From contig JADFXM010000016.1 in NCBI GenBank assembly GCA_015233565.1, positions 62,001 to 126,000 of the forward strand: 64,000 bases of DNA. Reading direction: 5' to 3'. The stretch comes from Candidatus Rifleibacteriota bacterium (GTDB lineage Bacteria; Muiribacteriota; Ozemobacteria; Ozemobacterales; Ozemobacteraceae). The notes under the pieces were generated by a model, which had not been told where the DNA came from, made no database searches, and worked only from the letters and a program-made list of their open reading frames with translations. This document shows, piece by piece, positions 9,488 to 19,251 of the stretch. Position 1 is the first letter of the stretch, and each line of letters starts with the position of its first letter. Position numbers and translations under genes: made by a program.

Positions 9488-10294
9488 GTGTTTTTTGTGG
9501 GAGGTAATCTTCTGTTAGAAGCTAATCCTGGTATTATGTTTTTCTTTGACAGAGAGGGAATTTTTCGGGCGGTTTTTACAAAAAATCCTGAAGAATTGAT
9601 TGTTCCTGCGAATGAGATTATCGGGAAAAAAGTGGAGGATCTTTTTCCTCCGGAGATCGCCAGAATCCATAAAGAAAGCTTGAATAAAGTTTTTGAGGGT
9701 GGATTTTCGCAAATTTACGAATATTCAATCCGGTTAAATGATAAGGATTGTTTTTTTGAAGCTCGAGTTGTTAGTTTAGATGAATCGCAACAATTGGCAA
9801 TGGTTCAAAATGTAACCCCACAAAAGAGATCCCAAAAATTGGTCGAAATTCCTGAAAGAAAAAGAGTATCTTCCCTTGATTGTCAACGTTTGGTGCTTTT
9901 GGTTGAGGATGAAGAATTCATTAGACTTACTACGCAAAGAATGTTGGAGTATCTGGGTTATCAGGTTTTGCCTGCGTCTGATGGTGATCATGCAGTGGAA
10001 TTGCTTCGAAACAAACTTCCTGAGGTTTCTTGTATAATACTTGATTTGACCATGCCAAAAATGGATGGAGAAGAGACTTTTAGGGAAATTCGAAAACTTG
10101 ATTCTGACATTCCTATTATCCTCTCAAGTGGCCATTGTGAACGAGAGGCCACCCAAAAGTTTTTTGGAAAAAATCTGTCCGGTTTTCTTCAAAAACCGTT
10201 TCATCTTGAAACCCTTGATAAAACCCTAAAACAGGCGATAGCTTCTTCTTTGAGCCGCTCATCAAAGGAAAAGTATATTGATTCCAAAATTTGA
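9488..10294 (+). CDS. PAS domain-receiver domain signalling protein
   Basis: The 268-residue protein has an N-terminal PAS-like domain (about residues 8-110), typified by EANPGIMFFFDREGIF and EIIGKKVEDLFPP. A short linker leads to a receiver domain (about residues 136-255) with the acidic pair in LLVEDEEF, the phospho-acceptor D186 in IILDLTMPKMDG, the conserved S/T in IILSSGH and the K in LQKPF. There is no output or kinase domain, so it probably passes a signal to a partner. The next gene is a SpoIIE-type phosphatase, an attractive but unproven target. The start is uncertain: the GTG used here has no upstream Shine-Dalgarno, whereas GGAGG lies inside the frame at 9499-9503, so translation may begin later. 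Confidence 0.85.
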   Translation: MFFVGGNLLLEANPGIMFFFDREGIFRAVFTKNPEELIVPANEIIGKKVEDLFPPEIARIHKESLNKVFEGGFSQIYEYSIRLNDKDCFFEARVVSLDESQQLAMVQNVTPQKRSQKLVEIPERKRVSSLDCQRLVLLVEDEEFIRLTTQRMLEYLGYQVLPASDGDHAVELLRNKLPEVSCIILDLTMPKMDGEETFREIRKLDSDIPIILSSGHCEREATQKFFGKNLSGFLQKPFHLETLDKTLKQAIASSLSRSSKEKYIDSKI

Positions 10295-10399
10295 AACTTT
10301 GATCAGCTTTGCTCGAAGTTATTCTATCTGCTCCCTTTGACTTCTTATTCGAAAATCACTGTATTTAGTTATGGAGTTAGTATAGAATAAATTTTATTT

Positions 10400-13300
10400 G
10401 TGATCCAATCAGAAAAGACAGGTTTGTTTTTCCGATATTTTTTGCTTTTCGTGGTTTTTGGAATTTTCCCGGTTTCTGTTATTTTCACTACTGCAACTCT
10501 CGTTGAGGAGCTTGAAAAGAACAAAACTGAAAGGGAAATACAAAAAAAGCACGATGAGTTTCTTTTTCGTCTTAAATCGTTTGATGATGATAATTACCAA
10601 GTTAAAAAAGCCCTTGAAAGAGCTATTGAGAAAATAAATTCCTCTAAGAACGACGAATCTGCTCGTTCAATTTTAAATTGTCTTTCTCGGGAATTCCCGA
10701 ACTATTTCGATCTATATTTCTTTGATTCCGATAATTTCCTGATTGAAGCTTTATCTGCAAAGCGAAAACCTCGACGAATAATGGAAAAGACATTTGAAAT
10801 TTTCCGGGAAAGACTTGATTCGGAAAGTCTTACAACACTCCAAACGGGAATTCTCAGGACTGTTTTCAATTCCGATAACGGAATTGAAGCTACGCAGTTT
10901 GAAGGGGAGATAAAGGTTCTTTCTGATCGAAAATGGGAATCCGGAATATATTGGAAAGCTGATCGAAGCCCTGAAAAAAGACGTATTAAGGGTATAATAG
11001 CCCTTCTTCACCTCGGTCATTTTCGGAAAAATCGGGCTGTTCTCACCGTTATAGACTGTTTCAATAAAAAATTCGGGGCTTCGGGAGATTTCAAATTTTC
11101 GCTCTTTCTTCCAACTGAGAATAATAAGCTGAATCCGCCTTTTGCTATTGATCAGAGGGAAGCTCAAATGAGTATTTTGTCGGCTTTAGCCGGATTTGAA
11201 AGTAATTTCAGAACAAATTTGGGAATTGGCACTCTTCTTGTTCGTGAAAGTTCCGGATACTTAATCGCTTTTTCTCGGATTAAAAGCCAGTTTTCATCTT
11301 TTTCCAAAGTATTTCTTAAACTTTTTTTGATTGCATGGCTTTTGTTCGTGTTGCGTTACATTTCCACTATCAACACTGGATTTTCCCTCCGAATCCCCGT
11401 CAAATTGAATCTTCTTTTTCTTTTCGCGGTGGGAATTCCAACCTTGGTACTTTTGATTGGAGGATATTATTCTTTGAAGGATCGTGAAAATATACTCCTT
11501 GCCAATTTGGAACAAGATGTTGCCAGAAAATTGAACCAGCTCGATCAGCGGTCGGTAGAACAGCTTGGATTCCTTCAGAGTTATATTGACCGAATGATTA
11601 ATGAATCAAAAACAATTCACAATCTTGAAAATAGGCTGAAAAAACTGCAAAAGCTTCAAAGTGAAGAAATACTTGAGCCTATTCTTGTCCTTGCCGGAGA
11701 TGAAAACTTCGCTTGGGAATATTATTCCCAGAAGGAAGCTTCTGCTGTCGGAAAAAGACAGAGAAAAGTTTTGAGATTACTTATTTTGGAATTAAAGCGA
11801 AGATTGTTTCCCCTCGCCAACAATTCAGAAAAAGGCAGCGCCGAAGCTGTTTTGGCTGAGAATGTTTTTGCCAGTATGATGGGTGGAAGGTCAAGTTTTA
11901 ATTTCATGGATGCCACTTTAAATATCGGGAAATTTGTTAGTGTTGGTTTTGGAAAGGCGATGACCTATTTTTGCATAGACCTTTTAACAGACCCCAAAGG
12001 AAATTTAGAGCATCTGATTTACTTGGGTACGAACCCCAAAAAAATTCAGAATAGATACTTGAAGAATAACATTAACAAATTCCGGGCGAATTTAGAACTT
12101 CCTTTGAGGGTAGGGGTACTGTCTAATAAACTAACCATTATCGATGAAATTTTTCACCCTTCTGAAAGGGAAGTTATTAAAAAAACTGCTTTAGAAGCTG
12201 CTTCTGCAAATCGGGCAATTACCAAAATCCATTTTTTCCCCGATGGTGAAACGCTAATTGTTGCATTTCCAGGGCAAAAATTGTCCGATTATACTCTCGT
12301 TGCTGTATTACCTCTAAAATTCCTCAGGGACAGAATAAAAACTCAGTGGTTGGATCTTCTCATAGTAGGTTCGATGGTATTCCTGACCATTTTTGTGATA
12401 GGAAGACTTTTGACTAGACAGTTCCTGACGCCAATTGCTGAAATCCAGTTCGGAATAAATGAAATCTCCCATCGTAATTTTGATTTCGAGCTCCCAATTC
12501 ATGCCCAAGACGAGTTGGGAGAAGTTTCAGCACTGATGAACCAGGTTTTGGGAGGAATGAAAGATCTTCAGATTGCAAAGGTTGTGCAAGATAGTCTTTT
12601 CCCCCAGAAAAATCTTTCACAGAAAGATTATTCAATTTATGGAAAAAGCCGTGCAATGACAGACATTGGTGGCGATTATTTTGATTATTATCTTCTTGGA
12701 AAAAGCAAACTTTTGGGAATCGTTGGTGATGTGTCTGGGCATGGAGTTTCTGCCGCGCTGGTTATGGGAATGGCGAAAGGGGCTTTTTCACTCGAAGATG
12801 CCGGAAAAATAAGTCTTTCCGAACATCTTGGGAAGTTTAACCGACTGATGTTAGGAAGTCTTAATCGGAAAAAAATGATGACGATGTTCATTTTTTGCCT
12901 GGATTTGGATGAAAATAAACTTGAGTTTATAAATGCCGGCCACAATTATCCTTTCTTGTTTCGGGCTGCAACTGGTGAGACAAAAATGATAGGGAAGGGT
13001 GGTTTCCCACTAGGTGTTCGTTTGAAAAGCGAATATTTTCCCGAGAAAATCAATTTCGAAGTGGGTGATAAGCTGCTATTGTATACAGATGGATTTATTG
13101 AATCCTTAAAAACTGATAAAACACAGATTGGGTTTCCCGAAGCCTTGGAATGGTTTAATGACTTTGCACATCAACAGTGCAGCTCTGAAGAAATTGTGGA
13201 AAAACTTTTTCAGAAATTTGACCTGGCAATCGGATTTTCTACTCCAGGAGACGATGTCTCGTTGATTTGCCTTACCAGGGGAAAAGCAGAAATGGTTTAA
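10400..13300 (+). CDS. Membrane HAMP-SpoIIE/PP2C serine phosphatase
   Basis: The 966-residue product has membrane segments at about residues 11-31, 302-320, 335-357 and 653-672, with two probable sensory regions between them. A HAMP-like linker follows at about 675-725, then a PP2C/SpoIIE phosphatase at about 735-960. The metal-binding motifs are present: GGDYFDY (about 756), GDVSGHG (about 776), NAGHN (about 845), YTDGFIE and GDDVS. Enzymes of this family (RsbU, SpoIIE) dephosphorylate STAS-domain anti-sigma antagonists. A STAS protein is encoded at 25730-26083, but no RsbW-like kinase was seen in the window. The start is a GTG without a visible Shine-Dalgarno. The PAS-receiver gene 105 bases upstream is a likely regulator. 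Confidence 0.88.
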   Translation: MIQSEKTGLFFRYFLLFVVFGIFPVSVIFTTATLVEELEKNKTEREIQKKHDEFLFRLKSFDDDNYQVKKALERAIEKINSSKNDESARSILNCLSREFPNYFDLYFFDSDNFLIEALSAKRKPRRIMEKTFEIFRERLDSESLTTLQTGILRTVFNSDNGIEATQFEGEIKVLSDRKWESGIYWKADRSPEKRRIKGIIALLHLGHFRKNRAVLTVIDCFNKKFGASGDFKFSLFLPTENNKLNPPFAIDQREAQMSILSALAGFESNFRTNLGIGTLLVRESSGYLIAFSRIKSQFSSFSKVFLKLFLIAWLLFVLRYISTINTGFSLRIPVKLNLLFLFAVGIPTLVLLIGGYYSLKDRENILLANLEQDVARKLNQLDQRSVEQLGFLQSYIDRMINESKTIHNLENRLKKLQKLQSEEILEPILVLAGDENFAWEYYSQKEASAVGKRQRKVLRLLILELKRRLFPLANNSEKGSAEAVLAENVFASMMGGRSSFNFMDATLNIGKFVSVGFGKAMTYFCIDLLTDPKGNLEHLIYLGTNPKKIQNRYLKNNINKFRANLELPLRVGVLSNKLTIIDEIFHPSEREVIKKTALEAASANRAITKIHFFPDGETLIVAFPGQKLSDYTLVAVLPLKFLRDRIKTQWLDLLIVGSMVFLTIFVIGRLLTRQFLTPIAEIQFGINEISHRNFDFELPIHAQDELGEVSALMNQVLGGMKDLQIAKVVQDSLFPQKNLSQKDYSIYGKSRAMTDIGGDYFDYYLLGKSKLLGIVGDVSGHGVSAALVMGMAKGAFSLEDAGKISLSEHLGKFNRLMLGSLNRKKMMTMFIFCLDLDENKLEFINAGHNYPFLFRAATGETKMIGKGGFPLGVRLKSEYFPEKINFEVGDKLLLYTDGFIESLKTDKTQIGFPEALEWFNDFAHQQCSSEEIVEKLFQKFDLAIGFSTPGDDVSLICLTRGKAEMV

Positions 13301-13321
13301 TCAGGCCAAAACTCGACCATA

Positions 13322-13456
13322 GAGAAGATGTGAAATATTTTAAAAATTTCAGGTGAAATATATCACAAATGTTGTCTAGTGAAACTTTAGGAGTTAGTAC
13401 ATTTTTGATCAAATCAATGTTCTTGCGGTGATGCACATATTTTTTGGGATTGGTAT
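13322..13456. repeat. Dispersed intergenic repeats B and C, joined copy
   Basis: 13400-13456 (B) is similar to the reverse complement of 31551-31606. 13322-13399 (C) resembles 35700-35752 and its flank. Read on the minus strand the B copies give related peptides (NPKKYVHHRKNIDLIK and NPIKYVYHPRNIDLIK), so B may be the relic of a coding sequence. The surrounding 312 bp gap (13301-13613) holds nothing else I can support. Confidence 0.7.
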
Positions 13457-13613
13457 AATATATAAATTGGTAAAAGTACAATGTCGAAGAGTATCGCTAA
13501 CAAAGAAGTGTGAAATTTTTCACCTCAAGGTTTAGCCAATTTTTCACTGCTTGTGGGCTGAGTTGAAGTCCTAACATTTTCCAAAATCCGTCGAATCTGG
13601 TTGGTGAGATAAT

Positions 13614-16139
13614 TTACTGCCATTCGTATGGAATTCCTTGTCTTAAACACCAATATGCCGCTTCTTTCCAACCATTTTCAAATTCGGATTCTGAGATTCC
13701 AAATGACTCGTTTAGTGCAAATTTAAAGGGTTTTCCGTCTCCCGCAGCTTCAAGTAGCTTTATTCCTTTGGTCAAAGCTTCATTTAAGCTCGGAACCTTC
13801 TTAAACAGGAAGGAAACCATTAAATATGCCTGTGCACGGGCTGTAATGGATTTCATTGGCTCATGATTTGAAGGGGAAAGAGAAGTGTTGACTTCAGAAA
13901 CTCCCTGAAGCTTCGTGGTTCCGCTTGAAATCAAATTTTGCGTAGTTTGAAGGATGTCCTTGAGGATTGCTTCCTGACCACCCACTATTTCAGCGATTCC
14001 TGTATGCATCCAGCGATATTCATTGACGGTGGAACCAAAATTCCTTACCTTTTGTCGGATAAATAGGTGCGAAAGTTCGGCGGAAAGCATATGATAGGGA
14101 AATGCCTGGTTGAATGCAGGTTTTTCACTGTCATCTATATCTGGTCTCTCCGCATTTAAAAAGGCTTTTAAAGTTTCAGGCTCAGTGAATAAAACTGAAA
14201 GTGTCAGTCGGTTAGTATCGAAATCATAAACTGCTACTTTGCTTCCCATTCCGGATGCTTCAACAAGCTTAACGTTGAAAGGATCGAGTTTAAATCCAAA
14301 AGTTTTCTCCAATTGCTGAACCACTCCGGTAAGAATTTGTTTCATTGTCTCCACTACTTCTGGTGTGACTCCCTGGCCGACTTCGATGGTGAATTTCTCG
14401 CCGGTAACAGTAGTTAGTGTTTCGGCTGAAGAGGTGGTTGAGGTGTCTGTGGATGAGCTCTGTGCATTGGAAACTTGGGTCACTGGGGCTTGAGTTTGTG
14501 TTTGAGTTTGCGCCTGTGCCTGTGTTTGGGTTTGAGTCTGGGTCTGGGTCTGTGCCGAAGTTTGCACCTGAGTCTGGGTATGTGTTTGTGCCTGTGCATT
14601 CGCTGAAACTGCTGCTGGCAACTGAGTTTGTGCTGTCTGAGGAGGTTTGATATAAGCGCTAACGGGATTAGGTTGTCGCTTTCCTGTGTTAGTTGATTGA
14701 GGTTGCGAATTACCCTGCTCAGGATTTTGAGGAATTCTTGCAGATGGTGATTTCCCCATTGCATTTTTCAGAGATATCAAAAGCTGTTGTCCGGCAGCAT
14801 TTGATGGATAAAGCGCTGCACCCTTCTCTGCCCATTGAAGTGCTGTGGCTGTGTTTCCCGCTTTATGAAGAAATATTGCCGTAAGAAAGCACATCTGGCT
14901 GTTAAGTGGTTGCCGTTTTTTCCACTCCTCAATTGCAGCTTCAGCCGCCTTCATTTCGTTAAGTATCATTGCCAATTGAATATAAAGTGGATAAGCATCA
15001 CGATCAATGAATGGCCGATAGTGCACTGTTTCGGAAAAAATTCCTTTTGCCTCATCGATTTTGTTGTTGGAAATTGCATAGAGAGCGGATACCAGATTAA
15101 CCGAGGGAAGGTTATAACCCCGTCTGTAAGCTTGCCCGATAGCATTTCCAGCTTCAGCGATTTTTTTCATCCCCTGAAAAAGGCCGGCTTTCAAAAGTTC
15201 AACTTTGGGGTTGTCCGGGTCACGTTGTGAAGCTTGCTCCAATTCGTCAGAGGCGGCCTGGAAATCACCTTTATCCATAGCAATTCTGGCTTGGACGATA
15301 AACCCCTCTGCTGATTTGGGATAGCTTTTGTTCCACTCAGTTGCTGCCGTAAGCGCATCATCAATGCGATCCATGTCGTAAAGAGCCCACGGCCTGCTCG
15401 GAGCTGACGTTTCTGCGTTTGTGTCTGAAATGAGGGCTTGAAGCGTTAAAAACATCGGATTATGGCGATCCTGGGCCAGTCCTTTTTCAGTCAACTCCAC
15501 TGCATCTTTCATTCGCCCGATAAAATAGGCACATAGAGCCGAAAGGCTCGATCCGTCTATTCCGGGATATTTTTTTTCATATTCTTCCGCAAGTGCTAAA
15601 GCTTTATATAACTGCCCTCTGGCTACTTCCTGAAAGACGCTGTCGAAATGGATTTTTGGGGTGGTAAGTCGATTCATCAACTGTGATACTTTTTTGGAAA
15701 TTGTGTTGAAATGCTCGTTCAGACCACCGGGCTGTATTGGAATAGGGCGTGGTGCCGGTGGAAGGCGCGCAAGAAGCTTCTTGGCAGTGCCATCTTCGGC
15801 ATTTATGCACAAAACTTTTCTTAACCATTCCCCAGCAAATAGATGTCGATTGGCTTTGACTTCTATTGCCGCGAGCAAATTCAACAGATTTGTGCTTCGA
15901 TAACCATCAATGAAAATTCGTAGCGCCAACAGTCTAGCCCCTTCGCTATCTCCTCTCGAGAAAGCGTCGTAAGCATATTTATAAAGATCTCGTGGAGAAT
16001 ATCCGCTCGCGTTGTCAAAAATTTTCTCACAGGAAATTACTGTGGGACTTGCAGTTTGAGCAAAAATTGGCCCGGCGAAAAAAATGGAAATCGCGATTAT
16101 CAATGTCGAAACAACTTCAGGCGACTTTAAAAATTTCAT
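13614..16139 (-). CDS. Secreted TPR protein with decayed peptidase-MA-like domain
   Basis: The start is placed at the ATG whose codon ends at 16139, because AAGGTGG lies eight bases upstream and the signal peptide (about residues 9-29, ending GPIFAQ) then begins promptly. The 841-residue product has TPR-like helical repeats over about residues 35-455, a Gln/Thr-rich linker of QTQTQ repeats (about 510-555) and a C-terminal domain resembling gluzincin 'peptidase MA' proteins. Where active members have HExxH and WLxEGLAEY, this one reads SAELSHLF (about residue 683) and WMHTGIAEI (about 710), so the first zinc His and the third-ligand Glu are both missing. It is probably a non-catalytic, exported protein-interaction scaffold. 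Confidence 0.75.
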   Translation of the reverse strand: MKFLKSPEVVSTLIIAISIFFAGPIFAQTASPTVISCEKIFDNASGYSPRDLYKYAYDAFSRGDSEGARLLALRIFIDGYRSTNLLNLLAAIEVKANRHLFAGEWLRKVLCINAEDGTAKKLLARLPPAPRPIPIQPGGLNEHFNTISKKVSQLMNRLTTPKIHFDSVFQEVARGQLYKALALAEEYEKKYPGIDGSSLSALCAYFIGRMKDAVELTEKGLAQDRHNPMFLTLQALISDTNAETSAPSRPWALYDMDRIDDALTAATEWNKSYPKSAEGFIVQARIAMDKGDFQAASDELEQASQRDPDNPKVELLKAGLFQGMKKIAEAGNAIGQAYRRGYNLPSVNLVSALYAISNNKIDEAKGIFSETVHYRPFIDRDAYPLYIQLAMILNEMKAAEAAIEEWKKRQPLNSQMCFLTAIFLHKAGNTATALQWAEKGAALYPSNAAGQQLLISLKNAMGKSPSARIPQNPEQGNSQPQSTNTGKRQPNPVSAYIKPPQTAQTQLPAAVSANAQAQTHTQTQVQTSAQTQTQTQTQTQAQAQTQTQTQAPVTQVSNAQSSSTDTSTTSSAETLTTVTGEKFTIEVGQGVTPEVVETMKQILTGVVQQLEKTFGFKLDPFNVKLVEASGMGSKVAVYDFDTNRLTLSVLFTEPETLKAFLNAERPDIDDSEKPAFNQAFPYHMLSAELSHLFIRQKVRNFGSTVNEYRWMHTGIAEIVGGQEAILKDILQTTQNLISSGTTKLQGVSEVNTSLSPSNHEPMKSITARAQAYLMVSFLFKKVPSLNEALTKGIKLLEAAGDGKPFKFALNESFGISESEFENGWKEAAYWCLRQGIPYEWQ

Positions 16140-16206
16140 CAAATGAACCACCTTAAAATTCATATGAAAAAATAAATCACTCTTAGTAATCGTCACTCCC
16201 TCATGA

Positions 16207-16212
16207 TATAAT
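16207..16212 (+). promoter_or_regulatory. Possible -10 element before the GH13 gene
   Basis: A perfect TATAAT lies 20 bases before the ATG of the glycoside hydrolase, in the 92 bp divergent spacer. Only a weak -35 (TTAGTA at 16183-16188) is visible. Confidence 0.3.
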
Positions 16213-16231
16213 ATAACAAATTTTTGAGTTG

Positions 16232-18088
16232 ATGGCTAATATGCTGACAAAAGAAGAACTTTTCTCAATTTTTTCTGATGGTTCAAGCGATTTTATTTCC
16301 CCTCCAGGCCCGCATGCGCTTGGTGATAGTGTGTCAATCGCTTTAAGAATGCTCCCCCAACTGGAAATAATCGATGTGAAACTCCGGATCTTCCCTGATG
16401 GCGAAGAGCGTTTGTTACCAATGAAAAATGAACGGAGGGGAAAATTTGCCTACTGGTTTGCTGAAACAAAGCTGAATTGCAGCCCATTTCCTTACCGCTT
16501 CCGAATTCAAACCTTAGAACGTGTGTATTGGCTTAATGCCTCTGGATTGCATCCCTACATCCCTACGGATGACGAAGATTTCAAACTTGTCCCAGGGTTT
16601 TCAGGCCCTGGTTGGGTGCTTGAAAGCGTTTTCTATCAGATTTTTCCTGATAGATTCAGATGTGGTAGACCGGAAATCGCAAAAGCTCCAAGAAGCAGTT
16701 CTCCTGCTTTCAAACCACCCACAATCAAAGCTTGGGATGACCCCCTTGGAATACCAAACTTGGGTAACGAATTCTACGGAGGAGATTTATGGGGAGTGCG
16801 GGAAATGCTTCCGCACCTTGAAATGCTGGGAATAAACGCGATTTATATGACTCCGATCTTTGAAGCTTATTCCAATCATCGATATGATACAGTGGATTAT
16901 CGACGGGTAGACCATTATCTCGGTGGAAACGAAGCTTTGAGCGCTTTGAATGTCGCTCTTGAAAATTTGGGAATGCGATATGTCCTCGATGGAGTATTCA
17001 ATCATTCCGGCGTGAATCACTTTTGGTTCCAGGATGCTTGCAAGAACCCCGAGAGCAAATTTCAAGATTGGTACACATTTACTGATTATCCTGAAAAATA
17101 TGTAAGTTGGCTAGATCATAAGAGCTTGCCAAAGCTTGATTATTCTTCGGAGGAACTTCGAGATGAAATTTTTCGTGGTTCCGATGCAATAGCTAAGACA
17201 TGGCTTAGGGACCCATATTCGGCTTCAGGTTGGCGCTTGGATGCCCCCAACATGCTGGGTTGCAATGGCACCGATCGGGGAAACATTGACCTATGGCGGG
17301 AATTCCGAAAAGAAATAAAAACGGAAAATCCTGAAGCCTATATCTTTGGTGAATGTTTTTTTGAAGGGACAAAATGGCTTCAAGGCGATGCTTTCGACGC
17401 CGTTATGAATTACAAAGGATTTACTCTCCCTTTCAACCAATGGCTTAGCGGGAAGGATCTGCATTTAAATCCAGGTTCTTTGTCTGCCGAAGAAGCCGCA
17501 ACCTGGATAAATTCTATTATCGCAAGAGTTCCCTTTGCTCTGAGAAATTTGCAATTTAATGCTCTTTCAACACATGATATTCCCAGATTCATTTCCAAAG
17601 TCGAAATGAATGAGCAATTGTACCGGTTGGGTCTGATTTTTCAAATGGCTTTTCCAGGGGTGCCTTCGATTTATTATGGTGAAGAACTAGCGCTCGCCGG
17701 TGGAAAGGATCCATATAACCGTTCACCAATGCCTTGGGGGAAAATTGCCGAAAATCGGGATTTACTGGAGTTTGTTGCTGCTCTTTGTGGCATGAGAAGA
17801 TCTTTGAGTATACTTCAAACAGGTGCTTTCAGGATAATTGCAGCGGTTGATGACCTTTTGGCATTCACCAGGTTCGATAAAGACGAGGTTTTGATAATAG
17901 CTGGAAATCGTTCCTCCAAAACCCAAAGTTTGAACATTCCTGTTGAATGGCTTGGATTAAACGAGGGTCAGGGATTTCGCTCAGTGTTTTCAATTGGGTC
18001 CGTTCATTTCGTTGAAAATGGGCACATCAAATTATTCTTGAGTCCTTTTGAGGGAATCTGGCTTTCCGCAAAATTAGATGAAAATTAA
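16232..18088 (+). CDS. GH13 alpha-glucan hydrolase (neopullulanase/cyclomaltodextrinase-like)
   Basis: The roughly 618-residue cytoplasmic enzyme has an N-terminal beta-sandwich (about 1-120, CBM34-like), then the GH13 barrel. Conserved regions are visible: VLDGVFNHSG (region I, about 250), GWRLDAPN with the nucleophile Asp (region II, about 338), FGECFFEG with the acid/base Glu (region III, about 375) and LSTHDIPRF with the stabilising Asp (region IV, about 448). All three catalytic carboxylates are present. A beta-domain ends the protein. There is no signal peptide, so it acts on imported maltodextrins or stored glucan. TTG, ATG (chosen) and a second ATG at 16241 compete as starts and no strong Shine-Dalgarno decides. 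Its stop lies next to the prepilin start. Confidence 0.88.
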   Translation: MANMLTKEELFSIFSDGSSDFISPPGPHALGDSVSIALRMLPQLEIIDVKLRIFPDGEERLLPMKNERRGKFAYWFAETKLNCSPFPYRFRIQTLERVYWLNASGLHPYIPTDDEDFKLVPGFSGPGWVLESVFYQIFPDRFRCGRPEIAKAPRSSSPAFKPPTIKAWDDPLGIPNLGNEFYGGDLWGVREMLPHLEMLGINAIYMTPIFEAYSNHRYDTVDYRRVDHYLGGNEALSALNVALENLGMRYVLDGVFNHSGVNHFWFQDACKNPESKFQDWYTFTDYPEKYVSWLDHKSLPKLDYSSEELRDEIFRGSDAIAKTWLRDPYSASGWRLDAPNMLGCNGTDRGNIDLWREFRKEIKTENPEAYIFGECFFEGTKWLQGDAFDAVMNYKGFTLPFNQWLSGKDLHLNPGSLSAEEAATWINSIIARVPFALRNLQFNALSTHDIPRFISKVEMNEQLYRLGLIFQMAFPGVPSIYYGEELALAGGKDPYNRSPMPWGKIAENRDLLEFVAALCGMRRSLSILQTGAFRIIAAVDDLLAFTRFDKDEVLIIAGNRSSKTQSLNIPVEWLGLNEGQGFRSVFSIGSVHFVENGHIKLFLSPFEGIWLSAKLDEN

Positions 18089-18092
18089 CGTT

Positions 18093-18704
18093 ATGAAGCA
18101 AAATTTTGGATTTACGATGGTTGAATTGGTCGTCGCAGCTTTGGTCCTGTCAGTGTTCCTCACGGGAGGATATATGGTCTATCGCAGCGTTTTAGGAACA
18201 GTGAAACAGACAAGTTGGAGCCTTTCGGCTCAACAAAAAGCAAGAAATGGCCTTGATTTTGCCCGAAGAGAAATGGAAAGGGCTTCCTATTTTTCCCGAT
18301 GTACCCCTTCCTCGATTAATACGATTGATTTAAATTATGAATTTAATCTATGGCCTGGAGCGTATAAAAATCCTGTCGATCAAATGGTCGCTTCCTGGGC
18401 TGTTTGTAGCCCATTGTCAGGTGGCAGCACCGGCTTTGTTATGAGATGTGGTTTACGATATTATGCTGGCCGTTTGATGTACTATAAAACCCGTGAACAA
18501 GGCCCCGATTTGTCTGAAAATGAAGTTTCAGGGAAAATCCTCATGGATAATGTCGCTTCTTTAACGGTATCTAAAAGTCAATTTGGAACTGGAACCGGAA
18601 GCCAGATTATTATGGAAGTTGAGTTAAGAGATCCTGAACATATCGAAACAAAGGTCCATGAAAGAATCGGCGCTGCTATTCCAGTCAAGTTGATAGCTCA
18701 TTAA
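18093..18704 (+). CDS. Type IV prepilin-like protein (PilW-like)
   Basis: The product of about 203 residues begins MKQNFGFTMVELVVAA, a class III prepilin signal: cleavage after Gly6, N-methylated Phe and the conserved Glu5 of the mature protein, followed by a 20-residue hydrophobic helix. The C-terminal portion is a soluble domain ending in IGAAIPVKLIAH. Size and position suggest a PilW-type minor pilin that primes pilus assembly in the inner membrane. An in-frame ATG at 18078 would overlap the GH13 gene by 11 bases; neither start has a clear Shine-Dalgarno. Two further prepilin-like genes follow after a 547 bp gap. Confidence 0.82.
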   Translation: MKQNFGFTMVELVVAALVLSVFLTGGYMVYRSVLGTVKQTSWSLSAQQKARNGLDFARREMERASYFSRCTPSSINTIDLNYEFNLWPGAYKNPVDQMVASWAVCSPLSGGSTGFVMRCGLRYYAGRLMYYKTREQGPDLSENEVSGKILMDNVASLTVSKSQFGTGTGSQIIMEVELRDPEHIETKVHERIGAAIPVKLIAH

Positions 18705-19251
18705 TTTGCACTAAATTTAGTCTGATCTTTAAATCGTGAAAGCAAATTTCGAAACCGGAATTTAAGAATGGTCGATGAAAATTAGCTTATAACTAATGTC
18801 CCAACGAGAGAATGATCTAAAATCAGCACTAGAAAATAAAAAGAAAGTGTTTTCAAAAAGTGCGTAGCCAGTATTTCATTAGAGTAAAAATCTCTGTTGA
18901 AGACTATTTCAGAAGTTTAGTGCAATTTTTTGAAATATCGCCCATTTTTGCCCTTTGATTACCTTCAACACTGTACCAATTAAGAATACGCACATGGAAC
19001 ATTCGTTGAAAGACTTAGCGAAGCGACCAAAAATTTTTATCGGATCTGCTGAACAGTCTCCAAAAGCTCTTTTTGAATTGTTCGAACCTCCAATTACTAT
19101 GATTTGTACAAGTTTTAGTAAATTTTCTTACCATTGTTAATAATTGGTAAAAATATGCTAAAATTTAACTAGATAATGAGATAATCTTTCCATTTTCTCA
19201 ATAACCTGGAAAATGTTATCATTTAAATAAATGTTGATGGGAGTAGAATAG
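18705..19251. other. Intergenic region, 547 bp
   Basis: No gene is supported here; a 61-codon open frame at 18955-19140 has no ribosome-binding site or recognisable sequence. The 3' end carries a near-palindrome (TTACCATTG ... AATTGGTAA, 19128-19150) that overlaps a candidate promoter and could be an operator. Confidence 0.6.
19134..19164 (+). promoter_or_regulatory. Candidate extended -10 promoter for minor pilin genes
   Basis: TTGTTA at 19134-19139 is followed after 19 bases by TGC-TAAAAT (hexamer at 19159-19164), an extended -10. The -35 is embedded in a near-palindrome at 19128-19150, where a repressor could bind. The first pilin gene starts about 90 bases downstream. Confidence 0.4.

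Noticed and set aside
13272..13481. Minus-strand frame of 69 codons containing NPKKYVHHRKNIDLIK
   Set aside because: It crosses repeats B and C and has no ribosome-binding site or complete homologue; kept as a repeat, with the coding-relic idea noted.
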